A stretch of DNA of 64,000 nt from Actinacidiphila epipremni (GCF_012034175.1 NZ_JAATEJ010000033.1:1-64000); one strand, 5' to 3'. Shown: positions 33,801 to 42,149, counted from the first letter of the stretch. The notes: a model not told the origin generated them from the letters alone. A program made the numbers and translations.

Positions 33801-35879
33801 TCAGTCGTCGTCGTTGCTGCTGTCCGGCAGGGCGTTGCGCCACAGGGTGATGTCGAGGACGACGTAGGTGCTCGCCTCGTTGGCCTTCGACGCCTGCTTG
33901 TAGGTGATGAGGGCGACCGTGCCCTCGGGGGTGCGGGCGCAGATCTGGCTGCCGGCGGTCATCCGGCCCTGGGCGATGTCCTGGGTGTAGCGGGTGTCGT
34001 GCAGGCAGGTGTCGAGCGAGCCGGCCTCGTCGTGGTCCAGCAGCACGAGCTTGGTGCTGGACGCCGACAGGCTGCAGTCGCTGAACGAGCAGGAGTACGT
34101 CAGGTCGTCGCCGGTGTCGTTCTGCGGCTGGATGTCGGTGTCGCTGAAGTCCAGGTGGTAGCCGTCCGGGAGCTGGATGCCGGTGTGCGGCTCGGGCTGC
34201 GGGTTGGGGTCGGCCTGGCTGGTCGGCTCCTCGGTCGCCGTGTCGTCGGACGGGTCGTCGTCGGCGGGCTCGGTCGTCGCCGGGGTGTCGGTGGTGGGCG
34301 CGGCGGAGGCGCTGTGGGAGGGCGGGGCGGCGTCGTCGTTCTTGCCGTCGTCGCCCTTGCCGCCGCTCAGCGCGATGGCGCCGCCGACCGCGCCGCCGAT
34401 GACGACCAGGGCGGCGACGAGGGACAGGACCAGCACCTTGCGCCGGCCCTTGCGGGCGGGCTCGGCGGGGGCGGGCTGCTGGACCGCGCCGAAGGTGCCC
34501 TGGGGGGCGTACGGGGAGGGGCCGCCGGGCTGGGGGTAGCCGTACGCGGGGCCGGCGGGGGCGCCGGGGCCGCCGGGTGCGGCCGGGGCGCCGGGTTGCG
34601 TGGCCGGGTAGGCGTAGGCGGCCGGGGGCTGCTCGGCGGCGGGCGGTTGCGCGGGGTGCGTGGCCGGGTGGGTCGCGGGGTGCGGCTGGGCGTGCTGCTG
34701 AGCTGCCGCGGGCGCGGCCGGGGGCGGGGTGACGTCCGGGCGGGTCGCCGGGGGCGGGGGCGTGTGCGGGCCCTCCGCGGCGGGCGCGGCGGCGGGCCGC
34801 GGGGGAGTGGGCGGCGCGGCCGGCGCGGGCGGCGGCACGTCCTTCGCAGCCAGGGCCGCAGCGGCTCCGGCGACGGCGCCCGCACCGGCGCCTGCCACCG
34901 CACCCCCACCCGCGACGGCCGGCGGAGCCGCCGGCACCGGCGGCGCGGCAGGCGAGTCCGGCGCGGAGTGCCGGGCCGGGATCTCCGCGGCCAGCGCCCT
35001 CGGCAACCACTGGTCGGGCCGCCGCAGTTCGGTCTGCTGCGAGGCCGTACGGCACATCCCCACCACCTCGGCGAGCGACGGCCGCTCGGCCGGCACCTTC
35101 GCCAGGCAGCGCCGCACCAGCGGACGCAGGTCCTCGGGCAGCGTGGCCAGATCCGGCTCCTCGTGCACGATCCGGTAGAGCACCGCGTGCGAGGGCCCGT
35201 CGCCGTACGCGGGCGCCCCGAGCGCCGCGTACGCCGCGACCTGGCCGAGCGCGAAGACGTCCGTCGCCGGTGTGATCTCCCGCCCCGCGGCCTGCTCGGG
35301 CGACATGAAGGCCGGCGTGCCGATCGTGACCCCGCTGCCGGTCAGCGCGGTCGCGTCGGCGGCCCGCGCGATGCCGAAGTCGATGACGCGCGGCCCGTCC
35401 GAGGCGAGCAGCACGTTCGACGGCTTGAGGTCGCGGTGCACAAGCCCCGCCCCGTGCACGGCCTCCAGCGCCTCCGCGATACCCGCGACGAGCAGCAGCA
35501 CCGTCTGCACCGGCAGCGGCCCGTGCGCGACGACCGCCGAGGACAGCGTCGGACCCGGTACGAACGCGGTGGCCAGCCACGGCCGCGGCCCGTCCGCGTC
35601 ACTGTCGATGACCGGCGCGGTGTACAGCCCCTGCACGCGCTGCGCGGCCTGCACCTCCTGCTTGAACCGCCGGCGGAACTCCGCGTCCTCCGCGAACTCC
35701 GGCCGGATCACCTTGACCGCGACCGGCCGCCCCGCGGGCGTGTAGGACAAGTACACCTTGCCCATCCCGCCCGCGCCGAGCCGCGCCGCGAGCCGGTACG
35801 CCCCCACCGACGCCGGATCGTCCGCCTCAAGCGGCTGGAACACCTCGCCCGACCCGCTCGCCCCGCCCGCCCCGCTCAT
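33801..35879 (-). CDS. Membrane Ser/Thr protein kinase
   Basis: A 692-aa Hanks-type kinase counted from the ATG at 35879; an in-frame start at 35981 would add 34 residues. Kinase domain at about 26-290: Gly loop RLGAGGMGKVY, Lys56 (VAVKV), catalytic HRDLKPSN (Asp150), DFG Asp167 and SPEQ. A long Ala/Pro/Gly linker follows (about 310-500), then one membrane helix (VLVLSLVAALVVIGGAVGGAIAL, near 520) and an extracytoplasmic Asp/Thr-rich domain with cysteines in YSCSFSDCS. No PASTA repeats. Ligand unknown. Confidence 0.93.
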   Translation of the reverse strand: MSGAGGASGSGEVFQPLEADDPASVGAYRLAARLGAGGMGKVYLSYTPAGRPVAVKVIRPEFAEDAEFRRRFKQEVQAAQRVQGLYTAPVIDSDADGPRPWLATAFVPGPTLSSAVVAHGPLPVQTVLLLVAGIAEALEAVHGAGLVHRDLKPSNVLLASDGPRVIDFGIARAADATALTGSGVTIGTPAFMSPEQAAGREITPATDVFALGQVAAYAALGAPAYGDGPSHAVLYRIVHEEPDLATLPEDLRPLVRRCLAKVPAERPSLAEVVGMCRTASQQTELRRPDQWLPRALAAEIPARHSAPDSPAAPPVPAAPPAVAGGGAVAGAGAGAVAGAAAALAAKDVPPPAPAAPPTPPRPAAAPAAEGPHTPPPPATRPDVTPPPAAPAAAQQHAQPHPATHPATHPAQPPAAEQPPAAYAYPATQPGAPAAPGGPGAPAGPAYGYPQPGGPSPYAPQGTFGAVQQPAPAEPARKGRRKVLVLSLVAALVVIGGAVGGAIALSGGKGDDGKNDDAAPPSHSASAAPTTDTPATTEPADDDPSDDTATEEPTSQADPNPQPEPHTGIQLPDGYHLDFSDTDIQPQNDTGDDLTYSCSFSDCSLSASSTKLVLLDHDEAGSLDTCLHDTRYTQDIAQGRMTAGSQICARTPEGTVALITYKQASKANEASTYVVLDITLWRNALPDSSNDDD

Positions 35880-36002
35880 TTCGACCGCCCTCGTCCCCGT
35901 CGTTGCTGCTGGCGGCATGGAGACTACCGGCCACGGGAACCAAACCCGTCGTTTGTCGCGTAGTTGTGCCATGACAGGCATCCGGCGGTTACTGCACGGC
36001 GG

Positions 36003-36449
36003 TCACTGCACGGCCTCGGCCCTGAGCGGAGCGACACAGAATTCGTTGCCCTCCGGATCGCACATCACCACATGGTCGCGGTCATGCCGCGCGAGCACCC
36101 GCGCCCCCGCCCGTACCAGCCGGTCCGCCTCCGCCGCGATCCGCGCCCACCGCTCCTCCTCGGTGCCGTGCCCCGGCACCCGGATGTCTATGTGCAGCCG
36201 GTTCTTGGCCGTCTTCGGCTCCGGCACCCGCAGGATCGACAGCCGCGGACCGACGCCGTCCGGATCGCACAGCCACTCGCCGTCGTCCCGCGACTCCTCC
36301 TCGTCGATGCCGAACGAGGCCAGCCACTCCCCGCGCGTCGCGAACGGCGCGGGCGGCGGCTCGTCGACGTACCCGAGCGCGGTCTTCCAGAACGCGGTCA
36401 GGACGGCGACGTCCCCGGCGTCCAGCGTGAGATCGATATGCGCACCCAT
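36003..36449 (-). CDS. VOC/glyoxalase-fold protein
   Basis: A 148-aa protein with the two beta-alpha-beta-beta-beta units of the vicinal-oxygen-chelate superfamily. It opens HIDLTLDAGDVAVLTAFWKTALGYV and has NRLHIDIRVPG in the middle and VMCDPEGNEFCVAP at the end (late metal/substrate Glu). The start is set at the ATG at 36449; the longer frame is not supported. Activity unknown, possibly dioxygenase-like or drug-binding. Confidence 0.85.
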   Translation of the reverse strand: MGAHIDLTLDAGDVAVLTAFWKTALGYVDEPPPAPFATRGEWLASFGIDEEESRDDGEWLCDPDGVGPRLSILRVPEPKTAKNRLHIDIRVPGHGTEEERWARIAAEADRLVRAGARVLARHDRDHVVMCDPEGNEFCVAPLRAEAVQ

Positions 36450-36496
36450 GTCCCGAACGCTACGCCCGCCCACTGACAACGGCCCCTGACCTGGGA

Positions 36497-36880
36497 CTAC
36501 GCGTCCCGCGGCGCCAGGAACTCCAGCCGGTTGCCGAACGGGTCGGCGGTGTGGAAGCGCGCGTACCCGGGAAATTCGCCGTCCCACGTCACCTCGTGCC
36601 CGCACTCCGCGAGCCGCCGGGCCAGCTCCGGCAGCGCGCTCACGAGAATCCCCGGATGCGCCTTGCGCGCCGGCGCGAAGTCCGCCTCCACGCCGAGGTG
36701 CACCTCAAGTCCCCCGCCGCGGAACCAGCACCCGCCCCGCGGCGCGAGCCCCGGCGGCTTGTCCACCTCGGCCAGCCCGAGGACCCCGCCCCAGAACTCC
36801 CGGCACGTGTCCTCGCCCCCGGGCGGGACGGCGAGCTGCACATGGTGCAGCCCGCCAAAGCCGAAACCGTACGCTGCCAT
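36497..36880 (-). CDS. VOC/glyoxalase-fold protein
   Basis: A 127-aa VOC protein: GGLHHVQLAVPPGGEDTCREFWGGVLGL at the start, WFRGGGLEVHLGVEADF in the centre and ARFHTADPFGNRLEFLAP at the end. His, His and Glu in the expected metal positions are present. It precedes the other VOC gene on the same strand with 47 nt between, so the two may be cotranscribed. They are not close in sequence. Confidence 0.87.
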   Translation of the reverse strand: MAAYGFGFGGLHHVQLAVPPGGEDTCREFWGGVLGLAEVDKPPGLAPRGGCWFRGGGLEVHLGVEADFAPARKAHPGILVSALPELARRLAECGHEVTWDGEFPGYARFHTADPFGNRLEFLAPRDA

Positions 36881-36916
36881 GGCCGTCCCTCCGTGCCCTC
36901 CGCGCCTGTCCCGGCG

Positions 36917-37318
36917 TCAGAACGTGACCGCGACCCCCACCTGGTCGGTCCTGCGGCCCCGCCGCGTCAGCCTCCGGCCCAGGTCGGTGAGCCGCACGGA
37001 GACGTACTTACGGGCCAGCAGCCGGCGCGCGGCGTCCGTCCCGGCGTCGTCCAGCAGCCGCGCCGTCCCCTCCACGGCGACCGCGCCCGGCGCGACCCGC
37101 CCCCGGAAGTTGCACGGCGCGACCTGCACCCGCCCGTCGTTCCTGATCCGCTTGACCTTGCCGCTCCCCACGCCCGTCCAGAACACCAACTCCGTCTCGG
37201 ACACGGCGTACCAGACCGGCGTGGCCACAGCCCTGCCGTCCCGCCGGAAGGTGGTGACGCTCACGTACTTCCCACGCCGCAGCGCCGACAATGCCTCGGA
37301 ACCCTCAGTGACGGTCAC
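36917..37318 (-). CDS. PPOX-class F420-dependent oxidoreductase-like protein
   Basis: A 133-aa split-barrel flavin/F420-binding protein of the actinobacterial PPOX class: KYVSVTTFRRDGRAVATPVWYAV, ELVFWTGVGSGKVKRIRNDGRVQVAPCNFRG and a C-terminal RRLLARKYV. The GTG at 37318 is preferred, because the frame continues upstream into Gly-rich nonsense. It lies 71 nt downstream of the graspetide methyltransferase gene on the same strand and could be read through from that operon. Confidence 0.85.
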   Translation of the reverse strand: MTVTEGSEALSALRRGKYVSVTTFRRDGRAVATPVWYAVSETELVFWTGVGSGKVKRIRNDGRVQVAPCNFRGRVAPGAVAVEGTARLLDDAGTDAARRLLARKYVSVRLTDLGRRLTRRGRRTDQVGVAVTF

Positions 37319-37389
37319 ACCCCCGATCGTACCGACCCCACCCCCGACCCCCGCCCAACTCCAGCCACGCGCGCCCGCGGGTTCGAGCC

Positions 37390-38547
37390 TCACACCGGTA
37401 GACGCCAGCCGGCCTCCTCCTCGCCCTCGCCCTCGATCCACACCCGCTGGTCGCCGTCCGGGCCGACAGCGATACGGAAATCCTCCTGGTGCGGCGCGCC
37501 CGCCTCCTGCCAGCGCAGCACTGCCGCCTCCACCTCATCCCAGAGCCGCATGGGGCCGCGCTGGACGACCCGCCATCCGTCCCCGCCGGGAGCCGGCGCG
37601 GTCCGGGCCTGCGAGCCGGTGGAGACGTCCCAGAGGATCTGTCCGCTCCCCGCCCCCATCCGCTCGGCCTGCGGCGCCGCGAGCTGCGCGATCCACCCGC
37701 CGGTCCACGTGCCCACGACCGCCGGGTCGATGCGTGTCGGCCGCTCCTCGCCCGGAAGCAGGTGCAGCACCGGGCGGGGCGGGCGCTCATGCGGCCGGGC
37801 GAGCATGAAGCTGGTGTGCCCGGGGAGGAACCGGCCCTCCGCGGTGCCGGGCCTCGTCACGGTGAGCAGCGCGAGGCCGGACGCGTAGCCCCAGCCGGAG
37901 AGGGTGGCGAGGATGCGACCGCCCGGGCGTACCTGGTGCAGCCACGCCAGGGGCACATGGCGGACCGCGCAGGTCGCGATGAGCCGGTCGTACGGCGCTC
38001 CGTCCGCAGCCCCCTGGAGTCCGTCGCCGACGACGAGCCGGGGCGCGAAACCGGCGGCCGACAGCGCGACGCGCGCGGCTGACGCCACCTGCGGGTCGTA
38101 CTCGACGCTCGTCACGGCGCCGTCGCCGAGCCGGTGCGTGCCGAGGGCGGTCGAATAGCCCGTGCCGGTGCCGATCTCCAGCACCTTGTGCCCCGGCTCC
38201 ACGCCCAGTTGCCGCCACATCCGCACCACGAGCGAGGGCAGGGTGGACGAGGACGTGGGCGCCCCGCCGACGTCCCCGCCGGCCGCGACATCCTGCGGCC
38301 GGACGCGCCCGTCGAGCTGGGTGACCAATGTCCGGTCGGCGTAGGCGCCCTCCAGCCAATCGCCGTCGCTCTGCCGTACCGCCCTGAAGCGGGTGGGTAC
38401 GCTTCCCGCGATCTCCTCGAAGTACCCCGGCACGAACACCTCCCGCGGCACCGTGGCGACGGCACCGGCCCACGGGTCGTCCGCGCCCTCGCCTTCCAGG
38501 GCCACCAAGTGCGCGAGCGCGGCCCGCAGTTCCCTTGACCTGTTCAC
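37390..38547 (-). CDS. PIMT-like methyltransferase of the graspetide cluster (TgmC type)
   Basis: A 385-aa protein whose first ~230 residues match protein L-isoaspartyl O-methyltransferase. SAM motif I is VLEIGTGTGYSTALGTHRLG and the PYDRLIATCAVRHVPLAWL and RPGGRILATLSG segments follow. A ~150-residue C-terminal extension is absent from housekeeping PIMTs and typical of RiPP-associated ones. The GTG at 38547 overlaps the ligase stop (GTGA). In characterised graspetides such as fuscimiditide this enzyme methylates an Asp side chain, which then cyclises to an aspartimide. The same role is inferred here. Confidence 0.88.
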   Translation of the reverse strand: MNRSRELRAALAHLVALEGEGADDPWAGAVATVPREVFVPGYFEEIAGSVPTRFRAVRQSDGDWLEGAYADRTLVTQLDGRVRPQDVAAGGDVGGAPTSSSTLPSLVVRMWRQLGVEPGHKVLEIGTGTGYSTALGTHRLGDGAVTSVEYDPQVASAARVALSAAGFAPRLVVGDGLQGAADGAPYDRLIATCAVRHVPLAWLHQVRPGGRILATLSGWGYASGLALLTVTRPGTAEGRFLPGHTSFMLARPHERPPRPVLHLLPGEERPTRIDPAVVGTWTGGWIAQLAAPQAERMGAGSGQILWDVSTGSQARTAPAPGGDGWRVVQRGPMRLWDEVEAAVLRWQEAGAPHQEDFRIAVGPDGDQRVWIEGEGEEEAGWRLPV

Positions 38548-39512
38548 GGGTTGCCGCCTTTCTCCAAGCGGTCGGCGATCGCGCGGGCAATCTCGGCCGT
38601 GATGTCCGCCGGCTGCCACGCCCACTGGCCGTTGGGATTGCACTCCAGGAAATACCAGTCACCGCCGGGGGTCACGGCGAAGTCGAACGCGCCGTACACC
38701 AGCCGGAATTCGCGAAGGTAGGCGAATACCGAGCGTGTCACCGCGTCCGGCACGTCGACCGGCGTGCAGGTCATGCGGTCCTGCCGGCGACGCCAGTCGA
38801 GGTCCGGGCTGTCGATGCGCGTCCCGAACAGTCGCTCGCCCACGACCGTCACCCGTACGTCGAACGCCTTCTCGACGCGGGCCTGGAACATGTGCGGGCA
38901 TGCGCGCACCGCAGGGGTCACTTCGTGCTCGGACACCGGGCGCACCCATACGGCCCGCGGTTCGCCGTCCACCTTGTAGGGCGTGTTCCACACCGGTTTG
39001 TAGAGTGCCGCCCCGGACCTGCACGCGATGAAGCGGCGTGCCTCGCTCTCGTCGCTGGTGATCAGGGTGTCGGGAATCCGGAAGGAATGCCGCCGTGCGG
39101 CTGCGAGTTGGGCGGGTTTGTACTCGGCGGCGCGGTTGTTCCAGGGGTGGTTGACGTAGTGCGCCCCGGGCAACGAGGCGAGGATGCCGCCGGACCCCCA
39201 GGACGACTGATCGGCGGCGAAGCGCCTGTCCTCGCCTCCGAGCCCGGGCGGACCCGCGTAGGTGGAGGGCCTGCGCACCCACACGGACCGGATGTCGTCC
39301 AGGGCGACTTCACGTGTCGGGGTACGCAATGTGCCGTGTCGGCCGTCTGCGCCGTAGTGGGCGGACAGCGCGGCCCCCATGTGCAGGTCGATGCCCGGGT
39401 CACAGCGCACTACCGGGACTTGGCGCTCGTGCAGTAACCGGAGCACCACGTCCGCCGTGACGTCACGGTCATTGGTGAGCACCAGGACCGATCCGGCCCG
39501 CACGGCGTTCAA
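38544..39512 (-). CDS. ATP-grasp ligase for RiPP maturation (TgmB/graspetide synthetase)
   Basis: A 322-aa RimK-like ATP-grasp enzyme of the actinobacterial TgmB type. It has VLVLTNDRDVTADVVLRLLHERQVPVVR at the start, VNHPWNNRAAEYKPAQLAAAR and LYKPVW in the ATP-grasp core, VTVVGERLFGTRIDS, and the Mg/ATP-binding end YGAFDFAVTPGGDWYFLECNPNGQW. It should activate Asp/Glu side chains of the precursor by phosphorylation and join them to Ser/Thr hydroxyls (omega-esters). The start is TTG at 39512, overlapping the precursor stop (TTGA), or GTG at 39503. Confidence 0.92.
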   Translation of the reverse strand: MNAVRAGSVLVLTNDRDVTADVVLRLLHERQVPVVRCDPGIDLHMGAALSAHYGADGRHGTLRTPTREVALDDIRSVWVRRPSTYAGPPGLGGEDRRFAADQSSWGSGGILASLPGAHYVNHPWNNRAAEYKPAQLAAARRHSFRIPDTLITSDESEARRFIACRSGAALYKPVWNTPYKVDGEPRAVWVRPVSEHEVTPAVRACPHMFQARVEKAFDVRVTVVGERLFGTRIDSPDLDWRRRQDRMTCTPVDVPDAVTRSVFAYLREFRLVYGAFDFAVTPGGDWYFLECNPNGQWAWQPADITAEIARAIADRLEKGGNP

Positions 39513-39778
39513 TCGGACTCGTCCTGGTCGTAGGACTCGGTGGTGTCCGAGTCGGTCGACCCGCCGGGCCCGGCGCCGTCCCCGGGGGACGTCTGGGTGG
39601 GCGTGACGCCGCTCGTGCTCGTCCCGTGCTTGCCCAACTCGACGGTGCGCCCCATGTCGTCGACGATCACGGCGACCTGTGTCCCGGGGTCGATGAGCAC
39701 GGTTGCCGCGGGCACGGCGGGCGTGCTCTCGTACGGGGCCATCCTGCCGATGCCCCAGGGCGGGAGTGTGTGCGTCAT
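39509..39778 (-). CDS. Graspetide precursor peptide (TgmA type)
   Basis: An 89-aa peptide, the ATP-grasp target. The leader carries PPWGIGRMAPY (6-16), the recognition-like motif of the actinobacterial target family. The presumed core is from about residue 53: hydroxyl-rich T53-S64 (including TPTQTS), a loop PGDGAGPGG (65-73) with an Asp67-Gly68 step, then alternating acids and hydroxyls STDSDTTESYDQDESD (74-89). Fifteen Ser/Thr and eight Asp/Glu lie in the core. The ATG at 39778 has AGAGGAAG just upstream. It is followed without a gap by the ligase. No protease or exporter gene is adjacent. Confidence 0.9.
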   Translation of the reverse strand: MTHTLPPWGIGRMAPYESTPAVPAATVLIDPGTQVAVIVDDMGRTVELGKHGTSTSGVTPTQTSPGDGAGPGGSTDSDTTESYDQDESD

Positions 39779-39818
39779 GTCTTCCTCTGCTTTCGATCGG
39801 CGCGTGAGCGCAGGGCTT

Positions 39819-40187
39819 TCACGCAGTGGGCTCGGGCTGCCAGGTGTCGTGCAACTGCCAGCTGTGGGCGCCCGGGTGGGCGGTGAACTCGCAGCAGGGC
39901 TCGGCGGAAGGCGGGGGACTGGCGTGGGTGCAGTCGGGGAGGACGAAGACGGTGGTGGGGTGGTGGCCGCGGGTCCAGCGGGTCCAGACCGCGCCGGAGG
40001 TGGCGCCGGGGAGTTCCATGACGAAGGCGTGGTGGTCGCCGAGGGGGTGCTGCTCCAGGGTGCAGCGCAGCTCGCGCTGGACGTCGTCCGGGGAGGTGGC
40101 GCCGGGCGGTGCGAACTTCCGCGCGGCGGCGACCAATGAGGCCGGGAGCGCGGTGCGTTCACCGCAGAGGGTGGGGGCGTGGGTCAT
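39819..40187 (-). CDS. Conserved hypothetical protein upstream of the graspetide genes
   Basis: A 122-aa soluble protein without a recognised domain. It has clustered Cys/His near the end (DCTH, EPCCEFTAHPGAHSWQLHD) that could form a metal site. It overlaps the HATPase gene at its start (ATGA) and ends 41 nt before the precursor gene, so it may be in the same transcript. Its link to the RiPP is positional only. Confidence 0.75.
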   Translation of the reverse strand: MTHAPTLCGERTALPASLVAAARKFAPPGATSPDDVQRELRCTLEQHPLGDHHAFVMELPGATSGAVWTRWTRGHHPTTVFVLPDCTHASPPPSAEPCCEFTAHPGAHSWQLHDTWQPEPTA

Positions 40188-40612
40188 GCGCGGGCCTCCG
40201 GGTTTGCGGGGAGGGGGAGTTGGGCCCAGACGGCCTTGCCCGAGGTGGGCGCCGGGTACGAATAGCCCCAGCGGCGGCTGAGGCCGGCGACCAACTGGAG
40301 CCCGCGGCCACCGGGTTCGTCCTCGGCGGGGTGGCGCAGGACGGGCGGGCGGCGGTCGTCGTCGTAGACGCAGACCAGGACGTGGTCCGGCAGTCGCCGC
40401 AGGCTCAGCAGGCAGCCGGGGCTCATAGGTGAAGTGGCGGCGTGCCGCAGGCAGTTGGTGACCAGCTCGGAGATCACCAGCAGTGCGTCCTCGGTGGTCT
40501 CGGCGGGCACCTCCCACCCTTTGAGCACGTCCTGCGCCTGCACCCGCGCCCACTGGACGGCGGACGGCTCGCAGGGCAGTTCCATATGCCGGGTGCTGCT
40601 CGCATTCCTCAT
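40184..40612 (-). CDS. RsbW-like HATPase
   Basis: A 142-aa GHKL protein. The N box is VISELVTNCLRHAA (about 46-59), the G1 region is VCVYDDDRRPPVLR and the G2 box is PGGRGLQLVAGLSRRWGY (about 97-114). The G1 box reads DDD rather than D-x-G, so ATP use may be altered. It is probably a regulatory switch protein paired with the XRE/DUF397 genes encoded divergently from 41070. It overlaps the downstream hypothetical gene by 4 nt. Confidence 0.87.
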   Translation of the reverse strand: MRNASSTRHMELPCEPSAVQWARVQAQDVLKGWEVPAETTEDALLVISELVTNCLRHAATSPMSPGCLLSLRRLPDHVLVCVYDDDRRPPVLRHPAEDEPGGRGLQLVAGLSRRWGYSYPAPTSGKAVWAQLPLPANPEARA

Positions 40613-40657
40613 GTCGGAGCCTTGCGCGTAGGTGCGGCTTGTTCGGCCGCCGGGCGG

Positions 40658-40900
40658 TCATGGCGGGGGTGCCCCGGTGGGTCCCGACAGGGCCAGGCCC
40701 AGAGCGCGTGCCAGGTCGCTGAGCAGCGTCATGGCCTGCGCGTCGGTGATCCGCTCGATCCGGGAGCTGGTGGGGCCGAAGAGCAGAAGGAAGCCCGGTG
40801 GCTCCGCGGAGCGCCGTAACGGCACGCGCAGGCCCGGAGTCCGACCGGCTTCCTTCACGAGACCCCCGGCGGTAGTGGGCGTAACAGAGTTCCGCGTCAC
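40658..40900 (-). CDS. Possible small protein of unknown function
   Basis: An 80-aa frame from the GTG at 40900. It reads sensibly (RTPGLRVPLRRSAEPPGFLLLFGPTSSRIERITDAQAMTLLSDLARALGLAL), resembling short Streptomyces proteins found beside HATPase/XRE modules. There is no clear Shine-Dalgarno and no recognised domain. It ends 45 nt before the HATPase start. The alternative is non-coding DNA in the divergent promoter region. Confidence 0.45.
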   Translation of the reverse strand: MTRNSVTPTTAGGLVKEAGRTPGLRVPLRRSAEPPGFLLLFGPTSSRIERITDAQAMTLLSDLARALGLALSGPTGAPPP

Positions 40901-41069
40901 GGCTGTCGTACGTACCGTGACTGCGTAGTACTCACGGTAGAGCGACCGGCATAGGCTGGCAACCGATCTCCAGGAATAAGTGCGTTCTGGGGGAACGGTT
41001 CCAAGATCACTGAGTACCGTTGGCGGCCCCGAACCGGGCAGACTGTGTGCCAGAAGGAGAGGAAGAGCG

Positions 41070-41951
41070 ATGGCGGGTGAGCAGAACCCCACCGTCAGGC
41101 GGCGACGCCTAGGGTCCGAGCTGCGCAAACTCCGGGAGGCCGCGGGGCGGTCACTGGAGGACGCCGCCGAAGTCCTGGAGTGTTCCCGTTCCAAGATCAG
41201 CCGCATCGAACTGGGTTACCTCGGAATCCGCACCCGTGACGTCCGCGACCTCCTCAACGACTACGAGGTCGAGGACGAGGCGCTGCGCACCCACCTGATG
41301 GCCCTCGCCAAGGACGGCAACAAGCGCGGATGGTGGGAGGCGTACGGGCACATCGTCACGCCGCCGTACGCCAACTTCCTTCAACTGGAGGCGGACGCCG
41401 ACTACATCAGGACCTTCCAGTCGATCCTCATCCCCGGCCTGCTCCAGACCGAGGCGTACAGCCGGGCGGTCATCCGGGCCAACCCGGCGCTGGTGCGGGA
41501 CGAGGAGGTCGACACCCTGATGCGCATCAAGGCGGAACGGCAGCGGCTCCTCACCCACGTCGAGAAGCCGGTGCGGTTCTGGGCGATCATCGGCGAGGCG
41601 GCGTTGCGGACCCCGATCGGCGGCCCGAAGGTCATGCGCGGCCAACTCGAGTACCTGGCCGAGGCGGTGGAGCAGAGCAACGTCACGCTCCAGGTGCTGC
41701 CGTACGCGGCCGGTGCCCACGCGGGCCTCAGCGGCCCGTTCGTCCTGTTCTCGTACAACGTGCCCAACGACACGGGGATCGTCTTCCTGGAGAACCTGAC
41801 GAGCAGCCTCTACCTGGAGACGCCGGACGAGGTCGCGAACTACACCCTGGTGTTCGACGCGCTGCGGTCCTCGGCTCTCAACCCCGCCGACTCCCTCGAC
41901 TTCGTCACCGCAGTGGCCGAAGAGCACACGTCCGACAGAACCACGAGGTAA
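41070..41951 (+). CDS. WhiJ-like XRE regulator with DUF5753
   Basis: A 293-aa regulator: an HTH at about 14-70 (LGSELRKLREAAGRSLEDAAEVLECSRSKISRIELGYLGI) and DUF5753 at about 100-280 with LLQTEAYSRAVI and a GLSGPFVLFSY segment. The ATG at 41070 follows AGAAGGAGAGGAAG. The DUF397 gene starts 3 nt after its stop. With the divergent HATPase it forms the three-part module known from the whiJ and abaA loci of S. coelicolor, which influence development and antibiotic production. No developmental role is proven here. Confidence 0.9.
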   Translation: MAGEQNPTVRRRRLGSELRKLREAAGRSLEDAAEVLECSRSKISRIELGYLGIRTRDVRDLLNDYEVEDEALRTHLMALAKDGNKRGWWEAYGHIVTPPYANFLQLEADADYIRTFQSILIPGLLQTEAYSRAVIRANPALVRDEEVDTLMRIKAERQRLLTHVEKPVRFWAIIGEAALRTPIGGPKVMRGQLEYLAEAVEQSNVTLQVLPYAAGAHAGLSGPFVLFSYNVPNDTGIVFLENLTSSLYLETPDEVANYTLVFDALRSSALNPADSLDFVTAVAEEHTSDRTTR

Positions 41952-41954
41952 CTC

Positions 41955-42149
41955 ATGAACAGCACCTCCGCGACCTGGCGCAAGTCCAGCTACAGCGGCA
42001 GCACCAACGACTGCGTCGAGGTCGCGGACGGCGTGCCCGGCGTCGTACCCGTCCGCGACTCCAAGGACCCCCAGGGCCCCGCCCTGGCGTTCACCCCCGA
42101 GGCGTGGGGCTCCTTCGTGACGGGCATCCGGCTCGGCGACTTCGACTGA
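41955..42149 (+). CDS. DUF397 small protein
   Basis: A 64-aa DUF397 protein: TWRKSSYSGSTNDCVEVADG at the start, VPVRDSKDPQGPALAFTPEAWGSFVTGIR at the end. Such proteins work with the neighbouring XRE-DUF5753 regulator, probably by binding it. The 3-nt gap implies coupled translation in equal amounts. Confidence 0.93.
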   Translation: MNSTSATWRKSSYSGSTNDCVEVADGVPGVVPVRDSKDPQGPALAFTPEAWGSFVTGIRLGDFD

